A stretch of DNA of 64,000 nt. Source: Atriophallophorus winterbourni. Lineage: Eukaryota; Platyhelminthes; Trematoda; Plagiorchiida; Microphallidae. The translations under genes were made by a program, and so were the position numbers. The notes below the pieces were generated by a model, which did not search any database, was not told where the DNA came from, and saw nothing but the letters and a program-made list of their open reading frames with translations. Where the stretch lies: contig JACCGJ010005818.1 in the NCBI GenBank assembly GCA_013407085.1, positions 1-64,000 on the forward strand, written 5' to 3'. This document shows, piece by piece, positions 31,601 through 41,320 of the stretch (its first letter is position 1; every line of letters begins with the position of its first letter).

Positions 31601-33519
31601 GTGCTGTGCGGCTAACATCGTGCTAAATTGATTGGCCGCCGGGAGTGAGCTGCATGCTGAAACCGCTGGAGTCTCATTTATATTTATATTTCCCCACTCA
31701 TGTCTGTCTAGGCATGGGCAACCTGACCGTATCTTAGCCCACATGCAGTATCTGACTGTGCGGCACTTTGCCTGGATCAGACTTGTGCTTTCATACCATA
31801 CCATTCTACCTCGGCTTGGCAAGTGAGTGACACAGTTAGCAAACACCAAAGTCTTACACTCGTGACGACATTCTTGTCTTCCAGATACGAAACATAACAA
31901 GACAACTTTTTCAAATATATTAACAAGCCTACGTGCTGTTGTGATCACGCCACTCGCACTTACACTCCACAAAACATTGGCAATTTAGGCAACTTTAGCG
32001 CGTGAACGGGAATCCATATGTGATTCTATATCCGATCATCGAGGTCCGTTTACGAAAACTACGTATTATTGACTCATGGAGTTTAGCGTGTTTAATTTCT
32101 TTGGTCTTACGTAGTAGTGCACCTTCAAAATAAAAGTTCCCGGAAAACGATACATAACATGCCTTTTACTGCTAATTTTATGATTATCAAGAGATCTTTT
32201 TTGTGGGGTCGTTTCATGTTATCATTTCAAGATTCTTTATGTATTGAATTTGTTGGCCATGAATCAGCTAGGCCAATGATTATAGTAGCTTCCGTTGTGG
32301 AGCTGTATGACATATGAAGCCTCGAGTCAGACGGTATGTGAATGACTAAACAAAAATTAAATGCACGGGTGTGTAAGTGTGCAACATTTCTGTACTGCAC
32401 GGGTAACACCCTGCTCCACTCGGGAACACACTGGAGTCTCACGGCCAGTTTCCTTTAGATCTGTCTAGGCCTGGATAACCTGACAGCATCCTGTCTCACG
32501 CGCAGTTCTTGAAAGCATGGCACGTTACCTGAAACCCACGCTTGTGATTTCATAAATACAAACCAAAATCAAAGCGTTATGTTGGTGAGACTGCAGTGTG
32601 TTCGCTGTCGAATCAATGTATGAAAGTACAAGTCTGATCCAGGCAAAGTGGAAAACAATCTCATGTACAGAACATAAAAACAGCACTACTTTATACTAAT
32701 ATCTTTATGAACGGGATTTCGATCCCCTCATATAATTTGAAAAGCATGTGAAATTTATATAGATGCAAGGTTTACGATGAAAAAGCATCAGCTTAATTAG
32801 CTCGGCGTCATCAATGGTCAGGGGGGATTGTATTTGAGTGCGAAAATCCGATATACGAATCAAGTCAAGCAATGCTACCGCTGAAAAAGGCTAATGGTAC
32901 TTTTGGGACTGTTTATGTCCCATGATCGGTAACAGTGTTGATGAAGATAATTGCGCGCAAAAGACCAGTTGCCGGAAAATGTCGTGAAATACCGTGTGAG
33001 TAGTCAAGAGAGAAAGAAATAAGGCAAAATAAAAGGTACTGACGACAATGCGTCTGCGCTATTGAAGAAGAAGCAATTTAATGATCCAAGTCGCGCAACT
33101 ACACCTTTCTCGTCTGTTAGCAAATGTAAAAGTGCGTCATACAAGCACATAACTATGAAATAAAAATAATGATATGAGAACGAAGTTAAAATAAGAGAGA
33201 CAAAAGCATGCTCAAGACCTTAATTGCAAAATACACTAGTCTAGCAAAATTTCTTGAAAAGAATCGAACTCACTGGATGACAGCCGTCAAAAACAAAAAT
33301 CGGCGTTATTTTACAGCGCCGAAAATTTTTCAGAATTTTGGCAACACATTGGAAGAATTTCATGTATTCGCCATTAAACTGTGTCTGTATACCATTCTCA
33401 AAATAGACATAGTTCAAGAAGTTGTTGGCATCGAGGACAACCAACGTGTTGTGCAGCTTGTAGGGTTCAAAGTTATTGGAATTTTGTCTGATATAAGCTG
33501 TTAATCCTGTGACACCCAT
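26564..33519 (-). CDS. ASTE1: Asteroid homolog (ASTE1), XPG/FEN1-family nuclease-like protein, 2 exons, 765 aa
   Basis: ASTE1 belongs to the PIN/XPG-like nuclease family (asteroid in Drosophila); in vertebrates it is reported to trim DNA overhangs. Exon 1 (33519-33274) encodes 'MGVTGLTAYIRQN', the N-terminal start typical of the family, then 'VVLDANNFLNYVYF' (Asp30) and 'ITPIFVFDGCHP' (Asp78). Exon 2 (28615-26564) gives 'VVSDREADGDAVALAV' and 'CPVISNDSDFYI' (about residues 144-172), the XPG-I acidic cluster. Splice sites CATCCA|GTGAGT and TTGTGTAG|GCATCC are in phase 0. The C-terminus is a Lys-rich tail. The 4.7-kb intron is packed with SINEs. Human ASTE1 is 679 aa. An acceptor 22 nt before the ATG and a start 53 bp after the GEMIN8-like stop suggest trans-spliced expression. 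Confidence 0.92.
29060..29232 (-). repeat. SINE-like repeat with 10-bp target-site duplication, ASTE1 intron
   Basis: AGCAATCGAT at 29050-29059 and 29233-29242 flanks an antisense copy (GGTATGAAAGCACAGGCCTG ...). Internal deletions are present. Confidence 0.85.
29503..29615 (-). repeat. SINE-like repeat with 10-bp target-site duplication, ASTE1 intron
   Basis: GGTATTGCAT at 29493-29502 and 29616-29625 flanks a 5'-truncated copy that stops at ACAGATATGAGG. The copy has (GTAT)-type tail repeats. Confidence 0.85.
29772..29850 (-). repeat. SINE-like repeat, very degenerate
   Basis: GGTATGAAATCAAAAGGCTG and GGGCTAAGATACCG blocks in the right order, otherwise eroded. Confidence 0.5.
30856..31078 (-). 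repeat. SINE-like repeat, near full length, ASTE1 intron
   Basis: From GTATGAAATTACAAGCCTGA to GCTAGCTGCACAGCACAAAA, with all internal blocks. Confidence 0.8.
31582..31802 (+). repeat. SINE-like repeat, full length, 13-bp target-site duplication
   Basis: ATTCTACCTCGGC at 31569-31581 and 31803-31815 is identical. The element between starts ACGGATGTGCAG and ends GTGCTTTCATACCATACC. This copy fixes both ends of the family. Confidence 0.9.
32362..32570 (+). repeat. SINE-like repeat, degenerate, ASTE1 intron
   Basis: GTGTGCAACATTTCTGTACT, TCTGTCTAGGCCTGGATAAC and TTGTGATTTCATAAATA blocks in order, much diverged. Confidence 0.65.
32618..32655 (-). repeat. SINE-like repeat, terminal fragment
   Basis: ATGTATGAAAGTACAAGTCT then GATCCAGGCAAAGTGG only. 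Confidence 0.65.
33274..33519 (-). CDS. ASTE1: ASTE1 exon 1
   Basis: 82 codons of the XPG N-domain. The ATG at 33519 is chosen because MGVTGL is the invariant family start; an upstream in-frame ATG lies beyond the splice acceptor at 33542. Confidence 0.92.
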
Positions 33520-33540
33520 ACCTTCAGCTGATTCCGAGTG

Positions 33541-33560
33541 GCTATAGAGAAGAAAACACA
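33541..33560 (-). promoter_or_regulatory. 3' splice acceptor before the ASTE1 start (probable trans-splice site)
   Basis: On the minus strand TGTTTTCTTCTCTATAG lies 22 nt upstream of the ASTE1 ATG and only about 30 nt after the stop of the GEMIN8-like gene. There is no room for an upstream exon between the two genes. Confidence 0.65.
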
Positions 33561-33572
33561 AAACATAGAAAA

Positions 33573-34121
33573 CTATTCTTGTCTTAAAGGAAAAAGAGGC
33601 CAGAAAAATGCATCATTACATGGGGACAAATAAGTGTAATAATGTAAAAGTTCCGCTTCCAAGCGGTTGGCCTCAGTCAGTTTATTCAAGACAGTCTTGG
33701 TGTGCCTCATTGGAGGTGCTTGTTCACTTAAGTTCACTGCGTTCGCCTTTCCATCACGTTCTTCGCGGTGACGCATAGTTTGCAGCATAAATTCAACCAT
33801 CTCTGGACTCATTTCAACATCTTCTTCAGCAATATTTTGCTCTACGTGGGTGTTAACTTCCGTGACCTCATCTGGAAGATGCTGTTCCAAAAGAAGCATT
33901 CTGTTCACAGTATCATTGTATGCTTGACGAAAATATTCCTGTTTACGAAAGGCACAAAGTACTTCGGACTGCAATCTTGTTACAGAACAACCACCATGTT
34001 TATTGGAATAGGATTCCCGAGTCAAGTGATCGTTCTTTAATGAACCGTGGTCAACAGAGCCAAAGAAAACTGTAGTGAAACGTTCTAAAGTTTGGCGATA
34101 AAAACGCTCTCCAGCCTCCAT
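33573..34121 (-). CDS. GEMIN8: GEMIN8-like protein (SMN complex), single exon, 182 aa
   Basis: Gemin8 bridges SMN to Gemin6-Gemin7 in the cytoplasmic/nuclear-gem machine that loads Sm cores on snRNAs. The best matches to vertebrate Gemin8 are in the second half: 'DVEMSPEMVEFMLQTMRHRE' (about residues 100-119) against an EItEElrqyfaeTerHREERr-type block, and the C-terminus 'FFWPLFPLRQE' against 'KYWPVIPLKF'. 'FRKQEYFRQAYNDTV' may stand for the YRKAV helix. It is shorter than the human protein (about 240 aa). The ATG sits directly after a TTTTAG acceptor, and the stop is 53 bp before ASTE1, so it is the middle member of a tight three-gene array. Identification rests on short motifs. Confidence 0.7.
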   Translation of the reverse strand: MEAGERFYRQTLERFTTVFFGSVDHGSLKNDHLTRESYSNKHGGCSVTRLQSEVLCAFRKQEYFRQAYNDTVNRMLLLEQHLPDEVTEVNTHVEQNIAEEDVEMSPEMVEFMLQTMRHREERDGKANAVNLSEQAPPMRHTKTVLNKLTEANRLEAELLHYYTYLSPCNDAFFWPLFPLRQE

Positions 34122-34140
34122 CTAAAATCATGGAAACAAG
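34122..34140 (-). promoter_or_regulatory. 3' splice acceptor touching the GEMIN8-like start codon
   Basis: TTGTTTCCATGATTTTAG is immediately followed by ATGGAGG, giving a zero-length 5' UTR if used. The upstream gene ends only 62 bp away, so a cis-intron would have to start inside PITHD1; trans-splicing is the simpler reading. Confidence 0.55.
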
Positions 34141-34182
34141 TTTACCAAGGAGCACAGAACAAATGAAGAATCAATGGTAATA

Positions 34183-34188
34183 TTTATT
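34183..34188 (-). terminator. AATAAA poly(A) signal overlapping the PITHD1 stop codon
   Basis: The last sense codon GAA, the stop TAA and the next A together spell AATAAA (34188-34183). Cleavage would fall in the 62-bp gap before the next gene. Confidence 0.65.
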
Positions 34189-34459
34189 CAATAATATGAC
34201 TTCCGTGGTTAAAAAGATCAGTTTTATGGTCAGCAAGACTTGGTCTGAGTTCATAATTTGCGATAACAACTCCTTGTTTAGTCATTGGCGTGAAATCCCC
34301 GCGAAGTCCAATATAATGCAAGCGAGTTGTCGATTCACCAAAGTTTCGTCTCACAAATATGGTCAACGAGTGAACATTAGCAAACCGAGAAGCTTTCAGT
34401 GGGTAAATAACCTCACCCTGGGGATCCATGTTTAAACTAAACGCTTGATCACCGGAATC
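34184..34459 (-). CDS. PITHD1: PITHD1 exon 3 (terminal)
   Basis: 91 codons plus TAA; ends 'LADHKTDLFNHGSHIIE', matching the human end '..PADHRVHQVTPQTHFIS' in position. Confidence 0.95.
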   Translation of the reverse strand, partial: DSGDQAFSLNMDPQGEVIYPLKASRFANVHSLTIFVRRNFGESTTRLHYIGLRGDFTPMTKQGVVIANYELRPSLADHKTDLFNHGSHIIE

Positions 34460-34884
34460 CTGAGATAATTGGTAAGCATGAAGCCAAAAAAGCACTTACA
34501 TCTGTATCATCAAAGTTCATAAAAGGCCTATTTTTGTAAAGAGAAATCTCCTTCGGGTGGTGATTGGTTGCTTCACCAGCGATGATTATACCCTTTAATT
34601 TGATATTCCCAGTGAAAGGTATATTGAAGAGAAGCTCAGCGTCTGCATCGCTCTCTACGAATTGTGTGGAGTCCTTTCGATTCTAGAAAATAATCAATAG
34701 TTGATTCGCTTCATCAATGACATACTTCGTACGGCTTGAAAACTAGACGCCCACTGCCAGCGACAGATTCGTTTAAACATTCTACGTTGTGCAAGTCGAT
34801 GTATTTGTACAGGCTGAACGAAGCTGACAGATCCACGCTATCAGATGCATGTGAGCAAGGATCCCCATGTGAATGATTACACAT
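34184..34884 (-). CDS. PITHD1: PITH domain-containing protein 1 (PITHD1), 3 exons, 205 aa
   Basis: PITHD1 is a small conserved protein made almost entirely of a PITH domain (proteasome-interacting thioredoxin C-terminal type); it binds proteasomes in other animals. Exons: 34884-34726, 34682-34500, 34459-34184. Donors GAA|GTATGT and GAT|GTAAGT, acceptors TTTTCTAG and ATTATCTCAG, all phase 0; 205 aa against 211 in human. Exon 1 starts MCNHSHGDPCSH and has 'SGRLVFKPYE'; exon 2 has 'FVESDADAELLFNIPFTGNI'; exon 3 has 'SRFANVHSLTIFVRRNFG' and 'LHYIGLRGDFTPM', all close to human PITHD1. It is the first gene of the minus-strand array. Confidence 0.95.
34500..34682 (-). CDS. PITHD1: PITHD1 exon 2
   Basis: 61 codons, core of the PITH domain ('GNIKLKGIIIAGE', 'HHPKEISLYKNRP'). 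Confidence 0.95.
34726..34884 (-). CDS. PITHD1: PITHD1 exon 1
   Basis: 53 codons; the ATG at 34884 opens the His/Cys-rich N-terminus characteristic of the family (MCNHSHGDPCSH). Confidence 0.92.
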
Positions 34885-35869
34885 GACAAGAACGTAAACA
34901 GTCGACGAATTGTTTCAATAGTATTCAAAATCTGATCGAATATTTATCTGGAAGTATAATCAAAACTTGAAATGGTAAAGTAGAAGTAGAATGATTGTTT
35001 GAATCGTATTATGATGAACATCTTTATTAAAATAATGAAGTTTTTGGAGATCGGTCACGTTTCAACTTATTTGTTCTATTTCAGATCATGTAACAAGAAC
35101 AAGCAAGCCCCTCGTCGAATTGTCGCATGTTTCGTTGGGCCAAACACTTTCTTGAACGATTTAGCTGGCCGTCAGTAGTTGGCCCGTTTACCTATATTCC
35201 GTGTTGAAAAAACCCTAGTCCGTTGATTTGACGCATCCGAGAGAAGCAGAAACCAAATTCTGCATTCGGTCAATGAACAGATTAAAGGTCTGATATATTG
35301 GCTCCGGTTCTATTAACAGAAGGTATTGATATATTACCCAAAACATTCATTGATCTCTACAGTCATAAATGCGAAATAGTTACCTATTCCGCGGTTTTGG
35401 GAGAATCTATAAATCTACCGATTTTCATGGTGTGCGTAATTCAATGTCTGACCATGGGGGGATGAATCCCACGGCCAGCATTATCCAGGTTCTTTTTTAA
35501 TGTTTCAAGTAAATTATCTTGTAAATGGAATCACGTTCATAGACAGCAAATGGGATTTCGCCCTTCAACAAAACAATGAAGCGTACAACAATGATGATGA
35601 AATAACAATCACTACCCAGCCAAAGTGTCGTACAGTCAAAGGCTGCACACGGGCTAAGATATTGTGAAGTTGCCCAGGTCAAGACAGGAGTATGCAATAC
35701 AGAAGACAGGGAAAAAACGATTATTTTTAATTTACACGACATTTATTTCAGTATTTGTTTCTTTATAGTTTATGGTTACCGTAAAAATTCATACCAAAGG
35801 AGAATAGAAATGAAGCACTCTCACTTTCCGATGTGTCGAGCCATACACTTTCATCTTAAACCCAATCCA
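34885..35869. other. Upstream region of PITHD1
   Basis: Expected to hold the promoter of the three-gene array. I recognise no promoter motif. A degenerate SINE copy lies inside it. Confidence 0.5.
35622..35690 (-). repeat. SINE-like repeat fragment
   Basis: AGCCAAAGTGTCGTACAGTC, ACGGGCTAAGATATTGTGAA and GTTGCCCAGGTC blocks, diverged. Confidence 0.65.
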
Positions 35870-36175
35870 GCATCATCATCATCAAGACATGATACAACCA
35901 CCGGTAGCACGTAATCGAATGCTTAATAAACTGCCATACAACCATGAAAAAGTAAAATCCTAAAAGATGGGGAAGGGTGGGACTTAAATTGCTACGGCTT
36001 TTATAGAAGAGTAAGCACAAACAAACTGGGAAGAGGTGCCTACACCTCGAATGCATGCATTCAAACAAGTTTCGTGAACGAGTAGAGCAACATCAGCACG
36101 GCAGCTTCCTTGCGGCTTTCACTGTCATGCATCATAACAAGCTTTTCTCGTCACTCCGCTTGACAACATACAAGG

Positions 36176-37546
36176 TTATGCAAACACTCCAAGAAGATGC
36201 TTAGTGCAAGACCGCCATTGAACACGGTTTCGGGACATATCCTGAAGCGTAACTAACCATTGCGATATATGATCGCGGGGACACCAGCCTGGAAGACGCG
36301 CTGCGCCTACTTTGGAAAGGTTACTAGTAAGAATTTTTAGCTGCCTATGCCATGTGACGGTTTGGCCACCCCGAGATTTACGCCAATCAGGATGTGGCGT
36401 CGCAAAAAGAATCTGTTTCGGAAGTCGGTGGTCCGGCATCCGTAAAACGTGACCCAACCAGCGTAACCTATGCAGGTTGATCTGCTTCTCTATATCGACA
36501 TTACTACCAAACAACTTATTTCGGAGAGCATCGGTGCGCATACGATTGTAACAGCTAACTCCTAGAATGCTGCGGAGACACCGGTTGTCAAATACTTGGA
36601 GACGCTGAATGTGTTCTTTACGTAAGGTCCAGGTTTCGCACCCATACAGTAACACAGCCCGCACTGTCGCTTTATAGACTCTACCCTTGAGTAGCAGAGA
36701 CAGTCCTTTCTGACGCCAGAGGTGACCTAGGTTGCGGAATGCTACGGTCGCTTTAGAAATGCGTGCCGAGACCTCGTTATCTAACGATGCAGAATTATTG
36801 ATACAACTACCGAGATACGTAAAACGATCCACAATTTCAAGCGCCTGATTGTCAAGTAATAAAGCGTTGTTCGATAAGTCGATGTCCTGCAGAAGAACAC
36901 TGCACTTAGAGGGCGCAAAACGCATTCCAAATGCGGGCACAATACTAGATAGCTTGTTCAGTATCGCCTGTGCATCTGTGTATGAGTCGAAGAGCAGAAC
37001 TATGTCATCAGCATAATCCAAGTCGAGAAGCTTGACGCCTGGCATTATGTGAACTCCGAAAGCTGGGGCACCTTCGTTGCATAATTCCATAATTGCATCA
37101 ATTACAAAATTGAACAAAAACGGAGAAATCGGGCATCCTTGTCGGACGCCACTTGTGGTGTGGAATTTGGGTGAGAGTTCATTGTAAACCCTAACGCATC
37201 CGGATGTATGAGCATAAAGTGCGCGTAGTATGTTGACATACTTATGCGGAACGCCTTTGCACAGCAAGGTCTTAAACAGGACATTTCGATCGACTGAATC
37301 AAATGCTCCTTTGAAGTCTAAAAAGATGGCTATTGTCGGCTGTCGATAGGTGTGCCGCAGTTCTAATATCCTTCGAAGAGTAAAAATGTGGTCGACACAG
37401 CCTCGGCCAGGCCGGAAGCCAGCTTGCTGCTCACGGATCTGTGATTCCCTATGCGATGTTAATCTTCGAAGACATATGGACGCTAATAATCTCGTAATGA
37501 TGGGAGTGAGACTTATCCCACGGTGATTAGAGCATGAGCTTCGCAC
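36176..37546 (-). pseudogene. RTE family B reverse transcriptase, 3' part of the ORF
   Basis: 456 codons with 'QQAGFRPGRGCVDHIFTLRR', 'AIFLDFKGAFDSVDRNVL', 'SGVRQGCPISPFLFNFVID', 'LLDLDYADDIVLLF', 'RFTYLGSCIN', 'RAVLLYGCETWTL' and 'LGHVLRMPDHRLP'. The order and wording parallel family A (10311-13469) but the proteins clearly differ, so they are two distinct RTE lineages. The frame is uninterrupted to its stop; only the upstream junction is broken. Confidence 0.85.
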
Positions 37547-38061
37547 ACCTTTTTAAATATAGGTATGATAACTGATTCGCCCCAACTCGGAGGGACGGAT
37601 TCTGACATCCACACTTCACGGAGGAGATCTCCTAATGTGCTGATTAGTACTTGGCCACCTTCTTTGAACAAAACAGGCGGTATGTCATCGGGGCCAGCAG
37701 CTTTGAAGCGTTTCATGGATTCGATACATGCTTTAATTTCTAAATCATTAGGGGGATCTACGCTAACAGGCCAAGGATCACACTGCCTCAAGTGAGGGAA
37801 TGATTCTGTTGCAGGCGACCAGCTGAATTGTTCTTCAAAATGTTCGGCCCAGCGTGACAGGCGGCGATTCTTATTAGTGATACGAGTACGTTCTAATTCC
37901 GTTATAGTCTCACTCACTCCTTGTTTCGTAGGCCCAGTCGATCGAATAAGTTGGAAGAGTTTTCGCACGTTACCCGCATTATTTGCTATTTCTATTTCTT
38001 CGACCTTATTTAGCCACCACCTTTCTCTGTCTAGTCTTAAGCTCCGTTTAAGTTCATTCAC
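37513..38061 (-). pseudogene. RTE family B, linker and start of RT, separated by a frameshift
   Basis: 182 codons beginning 'MNELKRSLRLDRERWWLNKV' and continuing 'AAGPDDIPPVLFKEGG' to 'ESVIIPIFKKV'. At that point, near 37548, the frame is off by one base relative to the following RT block ('SSCSNHRGISLTP'), so one small indel inactivates the copy. Upstream of about 38100 similarity stops. Confidence 0.8.
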
Positions 38062-38110
38062 TCCTACACTAGCATCGGCGATTCGATCCTCGGTGGATGG
38101 ACATTATTCC

Positions 38111-40980
38111 AGAAGCCTGGTGGTACCTTTCAATTCAAGAAATTTCATGTTGCTCTGCTGGATGTTTGCAATTTGACACGACCTCTGTTTCTCTTGTGGG
38201 GTCGATAATGCGAGTGGATGTAGGGGTTACCCTTGGCTTTCTTAATCTTCTTCCTAGGATGCAATGTATTTGCTCCATATATAGGCTGTTGTTATAGTTT
38301 CTTCTTTCACTCCTTTTCATCAACACAAAGCCCATGCAGCGGTACTTTGTCTGAGCTAATATTAAGTTAAATCGAGTGACGCGCATTGACCAGTAAGGGG
38401 CGACCTAGTAGAAACAAACTATTAGTGATGGAGAATGTGCTCATATTTAAACGCTTTCTCGTTTTATACCACACCGCTGTTTTCGTAGTGTTTTATCCAT
38501 CAGTTAGGGACAACCGATTGGCCTTCACATGATTCGAAACGCTGCAAGAGTGATCGACAAAGTTTGAGAATTGTCACCATCTTGAATCACGATACAAGTT
38601 TGCATGCGTTGAAACTCATTAGCATGGACAAAATGCCGCAATTTACACCTTCCTTTCACTCCCCATGGTTGTTTCACTATTATTTACTATGCTATGGTAA
38701 TTGCGAAGCTATCTGCTTTTGTGACCATGAATTTCTTTAATCTATAATGTGAAACACTGCAAGTCCTTCCACCATTTTCTCTGGTTAGTTTCTACATTCC
38801 GTTGTGCAAAGGCAATGAGTTAACCGGTCACATGTTTTAATATGTTTACCGCTTCTCAGTACTCGGTTCATCTCTGTTGTTTTCAACGACTCTGATTATA
38901 ATATACGATGCCTGCTTAGCGCCTATATAGAAGCGTTGGTCGTTAAGGTGTGTTGTCAATCGCTTTTGGGTGGGCTTTTAGATGTAAAGCTTTACTGTCC
39001 CCACATCTCATTCTTTCTAATATATTGTAGAGGTTGGGGTAATCTTATGTTCTCTTTTTATTGAGTTTAGGAAGAGCTAGAATTCCGTTGCAATGGCACA
39101 TTTTGCAAATGTGAGTAATGTGTAATTAAGGCACGCAGAATCGTCCGACAAATGGATGTACAAAACTCGCATCATGTCCATTTAGCGGAGCCGTGTTATA
39201 GATGGAGACGTTTATGTTAAGTGAATCGATGCTAACGTCCATTTCCTTTTCACACAATCTTCCGTGACGTGATCTTATTGCACATTCACTTGTTGATTGC
39301 GTCAGATTGATACCTGAGGGCATCCTTTCCAACATTAATCACGAATCCCAAAAGACGAAAGAACTCCAATCGGTTAAACGCGTTTATTACGCACATGACA
39401 GAAAATATAAGATGCTTTTCTTATGTATGTAAATCAGTTTACCACAGCACTGTTCTCAACACGTCTTTACTGGTTATCAATTCGATTTGATTTCTTGCCA
39501 ACCACTTGACTTCAAGTCATCATGTTTTTCTCGATTAACCGACCTTGATGAATTGTATATCATACGATAGCGGCTGACGTCGTCAATCTGGTCATGATGA
39601 TGTCGCTCGATCTGTCCTCATGCGATTCTCCCGAAATCTTGCGTGTTCGTGATTGCTGTCGTCGATCGTTTCGGCGTTTCCTGCTCTCGTGTGTTTTGCC
39701 CCAAGGCGGAATCCTTCGCAGCATCCGTTAGCACGTGATAACCACTCAATGCAATATCACGCTTATTGCGGCCTAATATGATAAAACGTAGTTTTCACTA
39801 AAATCAGGGACTCAAGTTACAACGCTTTCGCTGCAGCAGGTGGATTTATTAACTGCGTCAAATTGACGGGATTAAAAAGCAAATCGAGGCAATCTGATTT
39901 TCTGATCTGGGATTTCAAATTAGGTGATCTGCCGTTTGTGTCTGTTGAAATCTATCGTATCGATTAATTGTCTCCATACGCTATTTCACAAGACAAAAAT
40001 GGTGTGGAGTGCAATTTTGTAGTGCAATTTTTGGACAGTATCCGAATACCACAAAACATACGAGTAGCCAAGCTGTGTCTTCGATTGTGCGAGCTGTTGG
40101 TCCTGTCATTACTGAAACACAGTCATCATGGCGGGGGTTTATTTTTCAATGAACGTACTCCTTCACAATAACTGAGAAGTTCATAGTCCATCTACAGTGC
40201 CGAATATTATCCTCATACTACTTGCTAAGCGAAAGAATTCTTGTTGGACTCCTTCGGTCGATATCGACTATAGATGTACATCAAAAGCGCATGATGATTT
40301 CATGCTCCGATGCTTTTAGAATTACTAAACAGTCCGATTTGAGATCAATCTCTTCCGCAGCGCTCATAGCGATATGCAGTACTCGGTCGATCGGCGTCAG
40401 TTGCACACCGGCGGCATGAAGGGAACGAATATGAGCATGCATTTATCTCAAAATTATTTTCACTTTTGTCTCGTCTGGGCTTTACGCAGCCCAGCGATTG
40501 CTTTCGGGTGTGTGTTAAACCTTAAACCACGTACTGATCGACAAGCACTGACCAATGGAATGCTGCTTAACATACTATTAGCTTTGATATGATGTGAAAA
40601 GTTCCTGGCCCAAAACCAAATACATGGCCCTTTTCAAGTAAGCTAAGCATATCTACACATAATTATCAACCGTCCCCAAGTCGAAATAAGGTTGAGCAAA
40701 GAATGTGTGTCCGAGCCTTCAGCATAGACCTCTGGAAAGACTCGCATCTTTAATTGCTTGCCGTAAAGGTGTACGTAGATGGCGGCAGTTAAACAAAATC
40801 TTGTTAACCAATTTCCCAGCTGGGATCGGATATGTGCTTATATGCGATTGAATAATGAATGGTTGATCTACTAGTATTGCGCCGCTTATGATTGAGACGG
40901 GCTAGAAATCGCACTACTTCCGAGTGTCGCTCAGGCTTTCTTTGTGCGAGCTTCTTTTAAATTGATTGGCTGATTAACCG
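38111..40980. other. Gene-free stretch
   Basis: No supported coding region. A repeat resembling 20985-21060 occurs around 40240-40330 (CTCCTTCGGTCGAT...ATGTACATCA..CGCATGA). Confidence 0.5.
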
Positions 40981-41320
40981 AATAGGACTATGGAGATGTG
41001 GACGTATCCAGCTTTCAACAAAATTTGTACCGACCACGACCATTTTGGTGGTTGCATGCATTAGGTATGGATCAAAATCACCATGATGTGAATCAGAATG
41101 GTAATTATGGATCGAACCATTGTTTCACAAGATTTGCACAGCCAACCTGTTCAATCACAGGTCAAACGCATCAGCTTAACCAAGTCCACAAGTGTTCAGC
41201 TGCTCCAGAGACTTGTCAGAATGGTTAAAGGCACACGTGGTGGTTCAACTCCCACAAAATCGCTTGCAGTGTGTTAGGAGGGACTACTCTTAGCGAATAA
41301 ATAAACAAATAAATCAAAAT

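Larger units (their letters stand above)
35870..38110 (-). mobile_element. RTE-type retrotransposon family B, 5'-truncated, with 3' UTR and (TGA)n tail
   Basis: The coding part runs from about 38100 to 36176 on the minus strand, then a 300-bp 3' UTR leads to a GATGATGATGATG tail at about 35874-35890. The endonuclease half is missing. Other pieces of the same family lie at 16685, 45105, 53630 and 55405. Confidence 0.8.

Noticed and set aside
36040..36090. Hammerhead-like words CTGATG and CACGAAAC in the RTE family B 3' UTR
   Set aside because: The core reads CTGATGT rather than CTGATGA, and GAAAC is not kept in the other 3' UTR copies (45310, 51255). Chance resemblance.
41219..41272. tRNA-like segment (ATGGTTAAAGGC, GGTTCAACTCCC)
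   Set aside because: It has words like a D-arm and B box, but no acceptor stem closes, the T-arm pairs badly and no anticodon arm fits in the space. Not called as a tRNA.
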